Shown: positions 13,751 through 20,874, counted from the stretch's first letter. The stretch: 21,981 bases of DNA from an uncultured Campylobacter sp. (GCA_938046705.1 CALIWP010000090.1:1-21981); one strand, 5' to 3'. Program-made: numbers and translations. The notes: generated from the letters alone by a model not told the origin.

Positions 13751-13831
13751 AATCTTTCAATAGCACAGCCCACAAGTTTAGAATGCTTGGGGAAGCAGTT
13801 TGTGAGCCATGCTATTCAAAGATTATTTTTT
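13751..13831 (+). terminator. Long nested hairpin ending in T6
   Basis: AATCTTTCAATAGCA (13751-13765) pairs with TGCTATTCAAAGATT (13810-13824) with one C-C mismatch. Inside, GCCCACAA pairs with TTGTGAGC, and the tip is TGCTT-GGGG-AAGCA (13784-13797). Six T follow at 13826-13831. It is longer and richer in G+C than a usual terminator here, so it may be a regulatory RNA or a small palindromic repeat as well. Confidence 0.65.
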
Positions 13832-13864
13832 ATCTCAACTAATAGAGAATTTGGAGGCAAAATA

Positions 13865-14191
13865 ATGAGTTTATACAGTATAGGATATATATATCCATCA
13901 GAATTTTATAAAAAATATACAAAGTTTTCTTCACAAGAAGAAATGATTAAAAAAGCAAAAGAAGAAGGTATTCATATTGAAATAACAGTTGATTACTTTT
14001 CTTGCTCAGTTTATGAAAAAAAAGTTAAAAGTGAAGCATATAAAATTACATTAGAAAATATTGATGAAATTCTTAATAACTTTTTTTCAAAATATACAGA
14101 TTTTTCTTCACAAAAAGAAATGATGAAAAAAGCTGAACAGGAATACCCTTCTTTTATGATTAATGAAATTAATTTAAAATATAAAAATTAG
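13865..14191 (+). CDS. 108-aa protein with an internal repeat
   Basis: Start at the ATG at 13865 after TTTGGAGGCAAAATA; a longer in-frame reading runs into the hairpin and has no ribosome-binding site. Two copies of one motif appear: KKYTKFSSQEEMIKKAKEE near the N-terminus and SKYTDFSSQKEMMKKAEQE near the C-terminus, separated by a beta-rich segment (GIHIEITVDYFSCSVYEKKV). No membrane segment or known domain. It follows the HTH gene across the hairpin, so its expression may depend on read-through. Confidence 0.6.
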   Translation: MSLYSIGYIYPSEFYKKYTKFSSQEEMIKKAKEEGIHIEITVDYFSCSVYEKKVKSEAYKITLENIDEILNNFFSKYTDFSSQKEMMKKAEQEYPSFMINEINLKYKN

Positions 14192-14226
14192 AAAGATTTT
14201 CCTGTTGTATATAATATTTTAATTCT

Positions 14227-14481
14227 TCATAAGATTTGTAGTTGATTCTCAAAAATATATAATGCTATGAGATTATTTAATTTTTTTTGAGAAATTTTTT
14301 TAGGGATTCTTTTTTCAAATATGAAAGAATTTTGCTTTATTATTTTTGTAATTTTCCCATTAGTTTGAGTATATATAATTAGTTCCCCTTTACTTTCTAT
14401 TATTAATTTTCCTTCTAATTTTTTTTTTATATTTTTTCTATTTTTTTTATTAATTTTTTTTATTAAAGACATCACTTTCAT
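14227..14481 (-). CDS. 84-aa basic hypothetical protein
   Basis: Start set at the ATG at 14481, preceded by GAGGTTAAAA; an ATG four codons earlier lacks a ribosome-binding site. The N-terminus is very rich in lysine (SLIKKINKKNRKNIKKKLEG), then strand-like LIIESKGELIIYTQTNGKIT and a helical end. It follows the Ner-like gene and converges with the plus-strand 108-aa gene. Family not recognised; nucleic-acid binding is plausible from its charge only. Confidence 0.5.
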   Translation of the reverse strand: MKVMSLIKKINKKNRKNIKKKLEGKLIIESKGELIIYTQTNGKITKIIKQNSFIFEKRIPKKISQKKLNNLIALYIFENQLQIL

Positions 14482-14506
14482 TTTTAACCTCATTTTTTTA
14501 ATACTT

Positions 14507-14713
14507 TTACACTACTACTTTTAGATTTTTTAATGTATTTTCAGGAATTTTTAGAATACTTTCAACCTGCTTTAAGACATCTTTATTTTTCTTTTTAATG
14601 TGATGCCACATTAATTGTCTTGACATATTAAGTTTACTTGCAAGTTGATTAATTTTTATATTTTCTTCAATACATTTAATTTTTATAAACTTCTCAATAT
14701 CTAAATTATTCAC
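14507..14713 (-). CDS. Small Cro/Ner-like HTH protein
   Basis: A 68-aa protein started by GTG (14713), 5-6 bases after AAAAGGAGGTAAAT. The HTH is INQLASKLNMSRQLMWHHIK, followed by KNKDVLKQVESILKIPENTL as in Cro-family proteins. It is divergent from the repressor gene and lies under the operator array, so it should act as the antagonist that turns down early or repressor transcription, as Ner does in Mu or Cro in lambda. No other domain. Confidence 0.75.
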   Translation of the reverse strand: MNNLDIEKFIKIKCIEENIKINQLASKLNMSRQLMWHHIKKKNKDVLKQVESILKIPENTLKNLKVVV

Positions 14714-14734
14714 ATTTACCTCCTTTTATTTATG

Positions 14735-14824
14735 TTTACAATCGTAAATACTTACTAAGGTAAATATAAACTATCTATTTACTTTTGTCAACACTTTTTT
14801 TAGAAAATCGTTTACTTATGTAAA
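14735..14824. promoter_or_regulatory. Divergent promoters with four TTTAC-N4-GTAAA operators
   Basis: Operators: 14735-14748 (TTTACAATCGTAAA), 14751-14764 (CTTACTAAGGTAAA), 14778-14791 (TTTACTTTTGTCAA) and 14811-14824 (TTTACTTATGTAAA). The minus promoter is TTGACA (14791-14786), N17, TATATT (14768-14763) for the Ner-like gene. The plus promoter is TTTACT (14811-14816), N17, TAAAAT (14834-14839) for the repressor. Sites 2 and 3 cover the minus promoter and site 4 covers the -35 of the plus promoter. Confidence 0.8.
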
Positions 14825-14863
14825 TAAAAATTATAAAATAAAACAAAAAAAGGGAGGTTAAAT

Positions 14864-15289
14864 ATGGATGAAAAAATAAAAGAATTAGGAACTTATATTG
14901 ATAATTTAAGACAAGAAAAAAATTTAGGATTTAATCAATTATCAAAAAAAAGTGGAGTTAATGCGAAAACTTTAAATGAAATAATGTATGGAAAATCAAA
15001 AAGAGTAAACCCTGTATATTTAATTCAATTGGCAAAAGCATTAGGAGTTCACTATAAACAATTTTATTGGATTATTGGATATTTACTTCCTGAAGATGAT
15101 ATTGTAAAAAATAAAAAAATAGTGAGTCATCACGCAAAAGCATATAGAGGCGAAGTCTTGCGCCAGATAGCAAATAAACTTATAAAAAATAAAAATGAAC
15201 TAATGAGCTTAAATTTTAAAAATTTAAAGCTTATTGATATGAAAAAGTTTGGTCTAAAGACCGAGCTTATGTTTGAAATTTGCGAGTAA
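14864..15289 (+). CDS. Chimeric ORF: phage repressor N-terminus joined to a CiaB-like C-terminus
   Basis: A 141-codon ORF after AAAGGGAGGTTAAAT. Residues 1 to about 75 are an HTH_XRE repressor domain (LRQEKNLGFNQLSKKSGVNA, KTLNEIMYGKSKRVNPVYLI, QLAKALGVHYKQFYWIIGYL) in AT-rich codons. From about residue 87 (VSHHAKAYRGEVLRQIANK) the codons change (GGC, GTC, CGC, CAG) and the sequence, ending in FGLKTELMFEICE, resembles the tail of Campylobacter CiaB. CiaB is the secreted invasion antigen whose gene precedes hup in C. jejuni; the CiaB match is from memory, not searched. Phage repressors with this N-terminus usually continue to about 200 residues, so both partners look truncated. The join lies between about 15086 and 15123. 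This is probably an assembly chimera, possibly a real insertion. Confidence 0.6.
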   Translation: MDEKIKELGTYIDNLRQEKNLGFNQLSKKSGVNAKTLNEIMYGKSKRVNPVYLIQLAKALGVHYKQFYWIIGYLLPEDDIVKNKKIVSHHAKAYRGEVLRQIANKLIKNKNELMSLNFKNLKLIDMKKFGLKTELMFEICE

Positions 15290-15378
15290 ATTTTTAAAAA
15301 AATTGTATTTTTTGTTAAAAAAATGTAAAAAAGAGCTAAATTTAGGGAAAAAGTATTGTATTTTTTTTTAAAAGAGTG

Positions 15379-15384
15379 TAATAT
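15379..15384 (+). promoter_or_regulatory. Possible hup promoter -10
   Basis: TG-TAATAT preceded by T-rich runs spaced about one helical turn apart (15301-15370), the usual look of Campylobacter vegetative promoters, which lack a conserved -35. It lies 30 bp upstream of the hup start. The rest of the 124-bp gap shows only A/T runs. Confidence 0.35.
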
Positions 15385-15413
15385 AGCCACATAACTTCTT
15401 AAAAGGATGGTTC

Positions 15414-15716
15414 ATGAAAAAAGCTGAATTTATTCAAGCTGTTGCCGATAAGGCTGGTCTTTCAAAAAAAGATACTCTAAAAGTTGTTGATGCTACTTTG
15501 GAGACAATCCAAGCAGTTCTTGAAAAAGGCGATACAATTAGCTTTATAGGCTTTGGTACATTCGCTACTGCCGAAAGAGCCGCTAGAAAAGCAAGAGTAC
15601 CGGGAACTACGAAAGTTATAGATGTTCCTGCTAGCAAAGCGGTTAAATTTAAAGTAGGCAAAAAACTAAAAGAAGCCGTAGTAGCCGGCGCAGGCAAAAA
15701 AGGCAAAAAGAAATAA
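15414..15716 (+). CDS. hup: HU family DNA-binding protein
   Basis: A 100-aa histone-like protein that bends and compacts the chromosome as a dimer. The N-terminal helices KKAEFIQAVADKAGLSKKDT and LKVVDATLETIQAVLEKGDT are followed by ISFIGFGTFATAERAARKAR. The DNA-binding arm tip contains the invariant Pro in RVPGTTKVIDVPASKAVKFK. The extra C-terminal tail GAGKKGKKK is lysine-rich, as in epsilonproteobacterial HU. Start after AAAAGGATGGTTC. It is followed by a perfect terminator. Codon use and gene neighbours fit Campylobacter. In C. jejuni the gene lies directly after ciaB, supporting the reading of the truncated ORF upstream. Confidence 0.95.
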   Translation: MKKAEFIQAVADKAGLSKKDTLKVVDATLETIQAVLEKGDTISFIGFGTFATAERAARKARVPGTTKVIDVPASKAVKFKVGKKLKEAVVAGAGKKGKKK

Positions 15717-15725
15717 TCCCTCTTT

Positions 15726-15760
15726 CATGAAAGCTCAAATTTGAGCTTTCATGCTTTTTT
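15726..15760 (+). terminator. hup terminator
   Basis: Perfect palindrome CATGAAAGCTCAAA / TTTGAGCTTTCATG (15726-15753), then CTTTTTT. It begins 9 bp after the hup stop codon. Confidence 0.9.
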
Positions 15761-15806
15761 AATCTCTTTTTTATATCTTTCAAGGTAAAATCTCAACTCT
15801 TTATTA

Positions 15807-15893
15807 GCCCGAGTGGTGAAACCGGTAGACGCGCCAGACTCAAAATCTGGTAAGGGCAACCTTGTGTCGGTTCGAGTCCGACCTCGGGCACCA
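15807..15893 (+). tRNA. tRNA-Leu (anticodon CAA)
   Basis: An 87-nt class II tRNA. Acceptor GCCCGAG pairs with CTCGGGC and is followed by A and an encoded CCA. The D-loop region is TGGTGAAACCGGTAGACG. The anticodon stem CCAGA / TCTGG holds the loop CTCAAAA, with anticodon CAA reading UUG. A long variable arm (GTAAGGGCAACCTTGTG) and the T arm GTCGG-TTCGAGT-CCGAC follow. It carries the probable attachment site of the adjacent integrase. Confidence 0.97.
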
Positions 15894-15900
15894 TTATACT

Positions 15901-15930
15901 ACTTCTTAAAACTTCCCAAAACTTCCAAAA
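15901..15930 (+). repeat. Three phased 10-bp repeats next to the tRNA
   Basis: ACTTCTTAAA, ACTTCCCAAA and ACTTCCAAAA lie head to tail 8 bp after the tRNA (consensus ACTTCNNAAA). One repeat per helical turn suits cooperative binding of integrase or its directionality factor. The rest of the tRNA-to-integrase gap (to 16082) holds inverted pairs GGATAT/ATATCC (15996-16001, 16018-16023) and ACGGAG/CTCCGT (16042-16047, 16071-16076), but no gene. Confidence 0.65.
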
Positions 15931-16082
15931 GCATAAAAAAGACCCGATATAGACGGATTTTAAAGATATTTTTGCGTATATTTAAAAATACTAACGGATA
16001 TAAAAATATATTTGCAAATATCCATTTTTTACGGAATAATAACGGAGCAAAACAAAAAGCACAAAAAGGACTCCGTAAAAAA

Positions 16083-17270
16083 ATGCCAAAGATACCCACC
16101 CCGCTCACAGATAGAGAGATCAGGGCGCTAAAGCCGAAGGATAAAATTTATAAAAAATGCGACGGCAGAGGATTATATATTTTCGTAGATCCTAGCGGTC
16201 GTAAATATTTTGCTCTCGAATACAAAAGCCCGGCCGATAATAAAATCAAAAGGCTAAATTTGGGCGATTTTCCCGAGTTTAGTTTGGCCATGGCGCGCGA
16301 GGAGAGGTTTAAGCTGGAGCAAAAGGTAAGAGACGGCATCGACGTTAAGCGCGAGAGCGAGATAAACGAGCAGGCAAATTTTAAAAAACTCGCACAAAGA
16401 TGGCTCGAAATAAAAGCCCCCAGCGTAGAGCCAAATACCCTATATAGAGATAAAAGGCTGCTTGAGATGTATGCTTATCCGTTTTTTGAAAATAGAAGCA
16501 TCACGGACATCACCGTAACCGACGTCATCGAAATTTTAAAAAAGATAGAGGCCAAAGGCAGCCTTGAGATGATGAAGCGGCTCTATTCACTTCTAAATCA
16601 AATTTGGCAATCGGCCTATTATATAGCGCCAAATAACGTGATCGCGAGCATTAACTACCGCTTCACGTTTAAAAAAGTAAAAGAGAAAAATTACGCGACG
16701 CTTACCAAAAACGCCGATATTAAGGCTCTTTGGCAAAGTATAGACGAATACAGCGGCGACATCCGCACCAAATACGCCCTTAAATTTGCAGTTCTCACCG
16801 CGCTACGCCCCTTCAACGTCAGAAGCGCAAAATGGGAGTATATCGATTTTGACGAGGGCGTCATAAGCATCCCCGCGGGCGATATGAAAATGCGAGAGGC
16901 TTTTACCCTGCCCCTATCGCGTCAAGCCTTGGAGCTGTTAAAAGAATACAAAGGCTACAATCTAGATCAAATTTACCTTTTCGGCTCGCTTTACGGATCA
17001 TCCCGGTATATGAGCGAAAACACCTTAAACGTCGCGCTTCGCAGGATGGGCTTTAGCAAAGACGAGATCGTGTCGCACGGTTTTCGTGCCATGTTTAGCA
17101 CCGTTTGCAATGAAAATATCGACACTCACGGGCTAAATTTCGACATAATAGAAAAATGCCTCGCGCACAAAGGCACGGACAAGATCCGCGCCGCTTACAA
17201 CCGTGCCCAAAATTTAGCCCAAATGCGCGCGATGATGCAGTGGTGGGCGGATTGGCTGGATAATTTATAA
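16083..17270 (+). CDS. int: P4-family tyrosine integrase
   Basis: A 395-aa protein from the ATG at 16083 (MPKIPTPLTDREIRALKPKD); the open frame extends back into the tRNA but that part is not protein-like. The N-terminal DUF4102 arm-binding domain spans 1-85 (KKCDGRGLYIFVDPSGRKYF ... LGDFPEFSLAMAREER), the SAM-like core-binding domain about 95-190, and the catalytic domain 205-385. Visible catalytic residues are R242 (TALRPFNVRSAKW), a Lys in DMKM (about 269), H332 and R335 (SHGFRAMF), H362 (LAHK) and the nucleophile Y372 (RAAYNRA). It should recombine the tRNA-Leu 3' end with the element's attP. It abuts the antirepressor gene tail to tail with no gap. Confidence 0.93.
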   Translation: MPKIPTPLTDREIRALKPKDKIYKKCDGRGLYIFVDPSGRKYFALEYKSPADNKIKRLNLGDFPEFSLAMAREERFKLEQKVRDGIDVKRESEINEQANFKKLAQRWLEIKAPSVEPNTLYRDKRLLEMYAYPFFENRSITDITVTDVIEILKKIEAKGSLEMMKRLYSLLNQIWQSAYYIAPNNVIASINYRFTFKKVKEKNYATLTKNADIKALWQSIDEYSGDIRTKYALKFAVLTALRPFNVRSAKWEYIDFDEGVISIPAGDMKMREAFTLPLSRQALELLKEYKGYNLDQIYLFGSLYGSSRYMSENTLNVALRRMGFSKDEIVSHGFRAMFSTVCNENIDTHGLNFDIIEKCLAHKGTDKIRAAYNRAQNLAQMRAMMQWWADWLDNL

Positions 17271-18044
17271 TTACGCGCTCTTTGAGAAAAATTGCTCTAT
17301 TTTTGGCGCGAGTGCCACTTGCCCTTTGCTCGTGATTTTCGTCGTAAATGTTTGCAGGTTGCCTTTTGTGGTGGCTATTACGTTCATCACGAGCTCAAAG
17401 TATCCGTTATCGACGTATTTCTGATAGGGTTTATTGTCTTTTTGCAAATATCCGCTATCTCGCAGCCAACTAAAGAGCCGTTTTTGCCCCACCCTGATGC
17501 GCTTGTCGTCGCATAGGGCTTTTGCGTAGTCGCCGATATTGATGCTCGTCGCGCTTGCCTCGACTGCTTTTGCAAAGGTGATATAAGGCAAATTTGCCGC
17601 TTTTTCGCGCTCTAGCTCCTGGGTTTTTGCCCTTTGAGCTTTTAAATCAAGCGCTAGTTTTATGATCGTATCGGGATCGCTTAGCACCTCATCGATCTTT
17701 TTTTGCGTGAGGTATCCGCCATGTTTGCGAATAGACGGCAAAACCTCAACATTGACCCATTTTCTAAAGCTCCTGGCGTTTGGCTTGTCGCTTCGCATTA
17801 GCACGAAATAAAGCTGCGGCTCGGTTACAAAAGTCGCGTTTTGCTCCCTGCCTAGGCTGTCAAAGATGGGGTAGGTTAAATCTAGGTCATCGTCAAACTC
17901 CCTTTTTATCGCATTTTTGACGTCGGTGGCATTTTGGATTTCTAAAACCCTGCAAACATCAGCCAGGCAAAACAGCGGATCGCCCGCCTCACCGACTGCG
18001 ACCCTGATCTCAAAGTTATCGTTTTTAAAAATTTCTAGATTCAT
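17271..18044 (-). CDS. Phage antirepressor (BRO-N plus KilAC-like)
   Basis: A 257-aa protein. The N-terminal BRO-N domain spans about 1-110: FEIRVAVGEAGDPLFCLADV, CRVLEIQNATDVKNAI, FVTEPQLYFVLMRSDKPNAR, SFRKWVNVEVLPSIRKHGGY. A coiled-coil linker (about 115-150) follows. The C-terminal KilAC-type domain (about 150-257) contains ASATSINIGDYAKALCDDKR and LFSWLRDSGYLQKDNKPYQK. It should inactivate the prophage repressor or act as an early regulator. It is the last gene of the minus-strand operon, 10 bp after the helicase gene, and meets the integrase gene end to end. Confidence 0.9.
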   Translation of the reverse strand: MNLEIFKNDNFEIRVAVGEAGDPLFCLADVCRVLEIQNATDVKNAIKREFDDDLDLTYPIFDSLGREQNATFVTEPQLYFVLMRSDKPNARSFRKWVNVEVLPSIRKHGGYLTQKKIDEVLSDPDTIIKLALDLKAQRAKTQELEREKAANLPYITFAKAVEASATSINIGDYAKALCDDKRIRVGQKRLFSWLRDSGYLQKDNKPYQKYVDNGYFELVMNVIATTKGNLQTFTTKITSKGQVALAPKIEQFFSKSA

Positions 18045-18054
18045 TTTTTGCTCC

Positions 18055-19446
18055 CTAAACGGCTTTTAAAAACTCCGGCAAGCTCATCGCTACGCTCGGG
18101 TTATATTCGCTTTTTTCTCGGCTTACGCGTTTGATCTCGCTTAACACAAGCTCGCGCGTTTGCTCCAAACACCCCTCGATCATTTTGTAAAATTCGGCCT
18201 CTTTGCGGCGGATATTTGCTAGCACGTTTGCCTCGGCTTCGCTCGTGATGATATAGCAAGTTACTTCACGCGTTTGGCCGTAACGATAAACGCGGCGTAA
18301 GCTTTGGAAAAACCCCTCAAAGCTATCCGATAGCGAGGCGTAGATCACGTTTGCACAGTGCTTTTGCCAGTTCATACCAAAGCCTGCGATCTTAGGTTTT
18401 GTGATGAGGCATTTTATTTTGCCGTTTGCAAAATCGCTCATAGCGCGCGCCTTAAACTCGTCGCTATCGCTTCCTTTGATCTCCACGCTATCCGCCACTA
18501 GCTTTTTGAGCATCGCGCCCTCGTCGTTTAGCTCGCACCAAATCAAAAAATTATCGTTTGACGCATTGCAGATCTCGGCCACTTTTTCGCATCTTTGCTC
18601 CATGCTGTCTTTTTTGGCTTGCCTGCGCTCTTGCAAGGTTTGCGCGGCTATCGCAAAAAGCGAGTCACGGCTTTGGCTCTCGACTTCGACGTGCTGCATT
18701 TTTAACGGCGGGAGCTTAAATTTAGCGTCCTCTTCCGCGCTATACCCTAGATCGGAGGGCTTGGTAAAAAACACCGCCCACGAGCTGATAAATTTCCAAA
18801 ACGGCTTAACCGCATGGCCTTTGAGTATCCATACAGACGTATCGCCGCCGTCATGCACAAAATACATCGAGAGCATTTCAGATAAGCTCATCACGTTTAA
18901 AAACTCCGTGTGATTGCCTAGCTCCGTGTAGTCGTTCGGGCTTGGAGTGGCCGAGCAAGCGAGCTTATAAGGCGTGTGCTTGTAGTTTTCGATGATTAAA
19001 TTTCGCGTGGCCGAGGTATAGCTTTTTAGCCTTGAGCTCTCGTCCAGGACTAGCGCGACAAACGCGTCCGGGTCAAATTTATCCAACTTTTCATAATTAG
19101 TAATGTTTATCCCGTTTATCACGTCGTCCGCGCTTTCGCAAAATTTAACGTCGTAGCCTAGGATATGTTTTATCTCCTCGATACTTTGAAATGCAACGGC
19201 AAGAGGCGTCACGATCAGCACGGGCGCGCGCTCTTTTTGCCAAATTTGATAAGCCCACTCGCCTTGCATCGCCGTTTTGCCGCTACCCGTCATCGCAAAT
19301 ATCGCAAAATGCCCCTTTTTAAGCGCGAGATAGACGAGATCCTTTTGATAATCAAACAGCGCGCCGTTTAGCTCGTCTCGCGATATTTCGATGCTTTTAA
19401 AGCTTGCGCGTTTTTGTTTCGTCTTTAAAAAGTCCTCATATTGCAT
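18055..19446 (-). CDS. Superfamily 2 (SNF2-like) phage helicase
   Basis: A 463-aa protein; start at the ATG at 19446 after AAAAGGAAATTTT rather than an in-frame ATG nine codons earlier. Helicase motifs in order: Walker A GSGKT (54-58) in AMTGSGKTAMQ, motif Ia LIVTPLAVAFQ, DEAD-type box DESS (135-138), motif III SATPSPN (165-171), motif V ITKPKIAGFGMN, and motif VI QSLRRVYRYGQ (381-391). The last has the R-x-G-Q ending of the SNF2 class. Such phage helicases remodel or unwind DNA during replication and sit next to methyltransferases, as here. No nuclease domain is visible. Confidence 0.9.
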   Translation of the reverse strand: MQYEDFLKTKQKRASFKSIEISRDELNGALFDYQKDLVYLALKKGHFAIFAMTGSGKTAMQGEWAYQIWQKERAPVLIVTPLAVAFQSIEEIKHILGYDVKFCESADDVINGINITNYEKLDKFDPDAFVALVLDESSRLKSYTSATRNLIIENYKHTPYKLACSATPSPNDYTELGNHTEFLNVMSLSEMLSMYFVHDGGDTSVWILKGHAVKPFWKFISSWAVFFTKPSDLGYSAEEDAKFKLPPLKMQHVEVESQSRDSLFAIAAQTLQERRQAKKDSMEQRCEKVAEICNASNDNFLIWCELNDEGAMLKKLVADSVEIKGSDSDEFKARAMSDFANGKIKCLITKPKIAGFGMNWQKHCANVIYASLSDSFEGFFQSLRRVYRYGQTREVTCYIITSEAEANVLANIRRKEAEFYKMIEGCLEQTRELVLSEIKRVSREKSEYNPSVAMSLPEFLKAV

Positions 19447-19460
19447 AAAATTTCCTTTTA

Positions 19461-19748
19461 TCAAATAATACAATTCTTGAAAAAGTCGGGCATTGAGCGG
19501 ATTTTGCCGTTATCGTTTAATGTGGCGATAATCTCAAAATGCTCATGCTCGTCCAAACATCCGATCGCCTTTCTCATCGCTTCGCGCCTCGCGTTTTCTA
19601 GCTCTTGTTTTAGGACGCTTATGTCTTCGCCCGATCTCTTTGCTTTGAAAAATGCCATTTGAAGCGCGCTGTATCGCCTAATCTCAGGCTTACACTCGGC
19701 TTTAACTTTGCTTGCGTAGAAGTCTTGAATTTCTTTTGCCTTATCCAC
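19461..19748 (-). CDS. 95-aa hypothetical protein
   Basis: Helical, charged protein (MDKAKEIQDFYASKVKAECK ... SVLKQELENARREAMRKAIG) with a short C-terminal strand region (EHFEIIATLNDNGKIRSMPD). Located 9 bp after the methyltransferase and 14 bp before the helicase, so cotranscribed. No family recognised; an accessory partner of one of these enzymes is possible. Confidence 0.65.
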   Translation of the reverse strand: MDKAKEIQDFYASKVKAECKPEIRRYSALQMAFFKAKRSGEDISVLKQELENARREAMRKAIGCLDEHEHFEIIATLNDNGKIRSMPDFFKNCII

Positions 19749-19757
19749 TACCGGCCT

Positions 19758-20693
19758 TTAAAAAAGCGATCCTTGGGCGCGTTCTCGCAAGGCTAGCTCG
19801 CAGTTTTTCGCCGCAACTTTAAAATAAGAGCTCTTTAGCTCGATGCCTATCCCCTTGCGGTTCATTTTTAGAGATTGATAAACCTCGCTGCCGATACCCA
19901 AAAACGGAGTAAATACGACGTCGCCCTCATTCGTCCATAGCTGGAGCGCGCGCTCTATAACGTCAAGCTGGAGCGGACAAATATGCTTCTCGTCCTCGTC
20001 GTCGCGGCTACCTTTTAGGCTTAGCGTATTGCTTGGATTAATGTCCATCCAAACCGGGCTTGCGTATCTTTGCCATACTTCGATACTGCCGCGGTTTAGG
20101 TTGCCTTTTTCTTCGTCAAATTTAGATGCGATCGGCGCACCGTCGCCACAGTAGTATTTTAGCCCGCCCTCGATCGGCTCGGCGTTTATGCCCGGCTTTC
20201 TCATCGTGACGAGGTAGTCGGGTATCCCTTGGCGGCTCATCGCGCTATCTTTTACGAGCTGCTTATGAAGCAGGCCGAGCGCCTTGGTGCGTTGCTGAGC
20301 GATTACGGGATCTTTCCAGATGCAAACCTCGGAGTGAAAAATAAAGCCCACGCTCTCAAAAAGGCGTATCAGCTCGCCTCTAAAGTCGCGAATCCCGATA
20401 AATCCGTCTCTAACCTTTGAAGTCGGCAAATTCATGCAATGAAAACTCATAAGCCGCCCGCTTTTTAGGATACGAAATAGCTCCTTTGCTAAAAACGCAA
20501 AATGCTCCATAAATTCGCCCTTTTCGGAGTTGCCCATATCTCGATCGGAATTTGAATAAGTGTAAAGGCTATCAAACGGCGGCGAGTAAATGATATAGCC
20601 TACACTCTCATCGTTTAAGGCTTTAACGACCTCGCAGCTGTCGCCGTTATAAATGGCGTAATCATTCGCCACGACTTGATTTATCACGTTCAT
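19758..20693 (-). CDS. DNA N4-cytosine/N6-adenine methyltransferase, beta-type order
   Basis: A 311-aa protein. The catalytic motif comes first: SPPF at 37-40 (YIIYSPPFDSLYTYS). The AdoMet-binding motif comes last: VFTPFLGIGSEVYQSLKMNR, KGIGIEL at about 265-290, giving the beta-class order of the YhdJ/COG0863 family. SPPF is more often linked with N4-cytosine, but adenine cannot be excluded. No restriction endonuclease is adjacent, so it is an orphan enzyme, probably protecting phage DNA. Its start overlaps the HTH gene by 4 bp. The middle region (about 115-255) is the target-recognition domain. Confidence 0.9.
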   Translation of the reverse strand: MNVINQVVANDYAIYNGDSCEVVKALNDESVGYIIYSPPFDSLYTYSNSDRDMGNSEKGEFMEHFAFLAKELFRILKSGRLMSFHCMNLPTSKVRDGFIGIRDFRGELIRLFESVGFIFHSEVCIWKDPVIAQQRTKALGLLHKQLVKDSAMSRQGIPDYLVTMRKPGINAEPIEGGLKYYCGDGAPIASKFDEEKGNLNRGSIEVWQRYASPVWMDINPSNTLSLKGSRDDEDEKHICPLQLDVIERALQLWTNEGDVVFTPFLGIGSEVYQSLKMNRKGIGIELKSSYFKVAAKNCELALRERAQGSLF

Positions 20694-20872
20694 GCCTCTT
20701 TGCCCCTAATCATCTCTAAAATCTCATCTTTATCGACAAACACGCTGCGACCGGTTACGGCGTAGCGCTTGATAATCCCTTTTTGCGCCCATTTCTTGAT
20801 CGTCACTACCGCAACGCCTAGCATTTTTGCCGCCTGCGCGTAACTGATAAAATTTATTTGATTTTGATGCAT
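20690..20872 (-). CDS. Excisionase-like HTH_17 protein
   Basis: A 60-aa protein, start at the ATG at 20872 after GAGGAGTGAAA. Nearly the whole protein is one MerR-like HTH with wing: ISYAQAAKMLGVAVVTIKKW, AQKGIIKRYAVTGRSVFVDK, DEILEMIRGKEA. Such proteins serve as recombination directionality factors or small regulators. Its presence in the same element as the integrase makes Xis the first guess. It overlaps the methyltransferase start by 4 bp. Confidence 0.8.
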   Translation of the reverse strand: MHQNQINFISYAQAAKMLGVAVVTIKKWAQKGIIKRYAVTGRSVFVDKDEILEMIRGKEA

Positions 20873-20874
20873 TT

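Noticed and set aside
15434..15706. 90-codon frame on the minus strand across hup
   Set aside because: It is the reverse of a highly conserved HU gene; its hydrophobic Ala/Thr/Phe composition is a side effect of HU codon use and it has no ribosome-binding site.
15813..16082. Upstream extension of the integrase frame, beginning inside the tRNA
   Set aside because: The first 90 residues would come from the tRNA and the phased repeats, have no family match in the integrase N-terminus, and no ribosome-binding site; the DUF4102 domain begins at 16083.
18401..18913. 170-codon plus-strand frame across the helicase gene
   Set aside because: Serine/leucine-rich shadow of the helicase coding strand with no ribosome-binding site or domain pattern.
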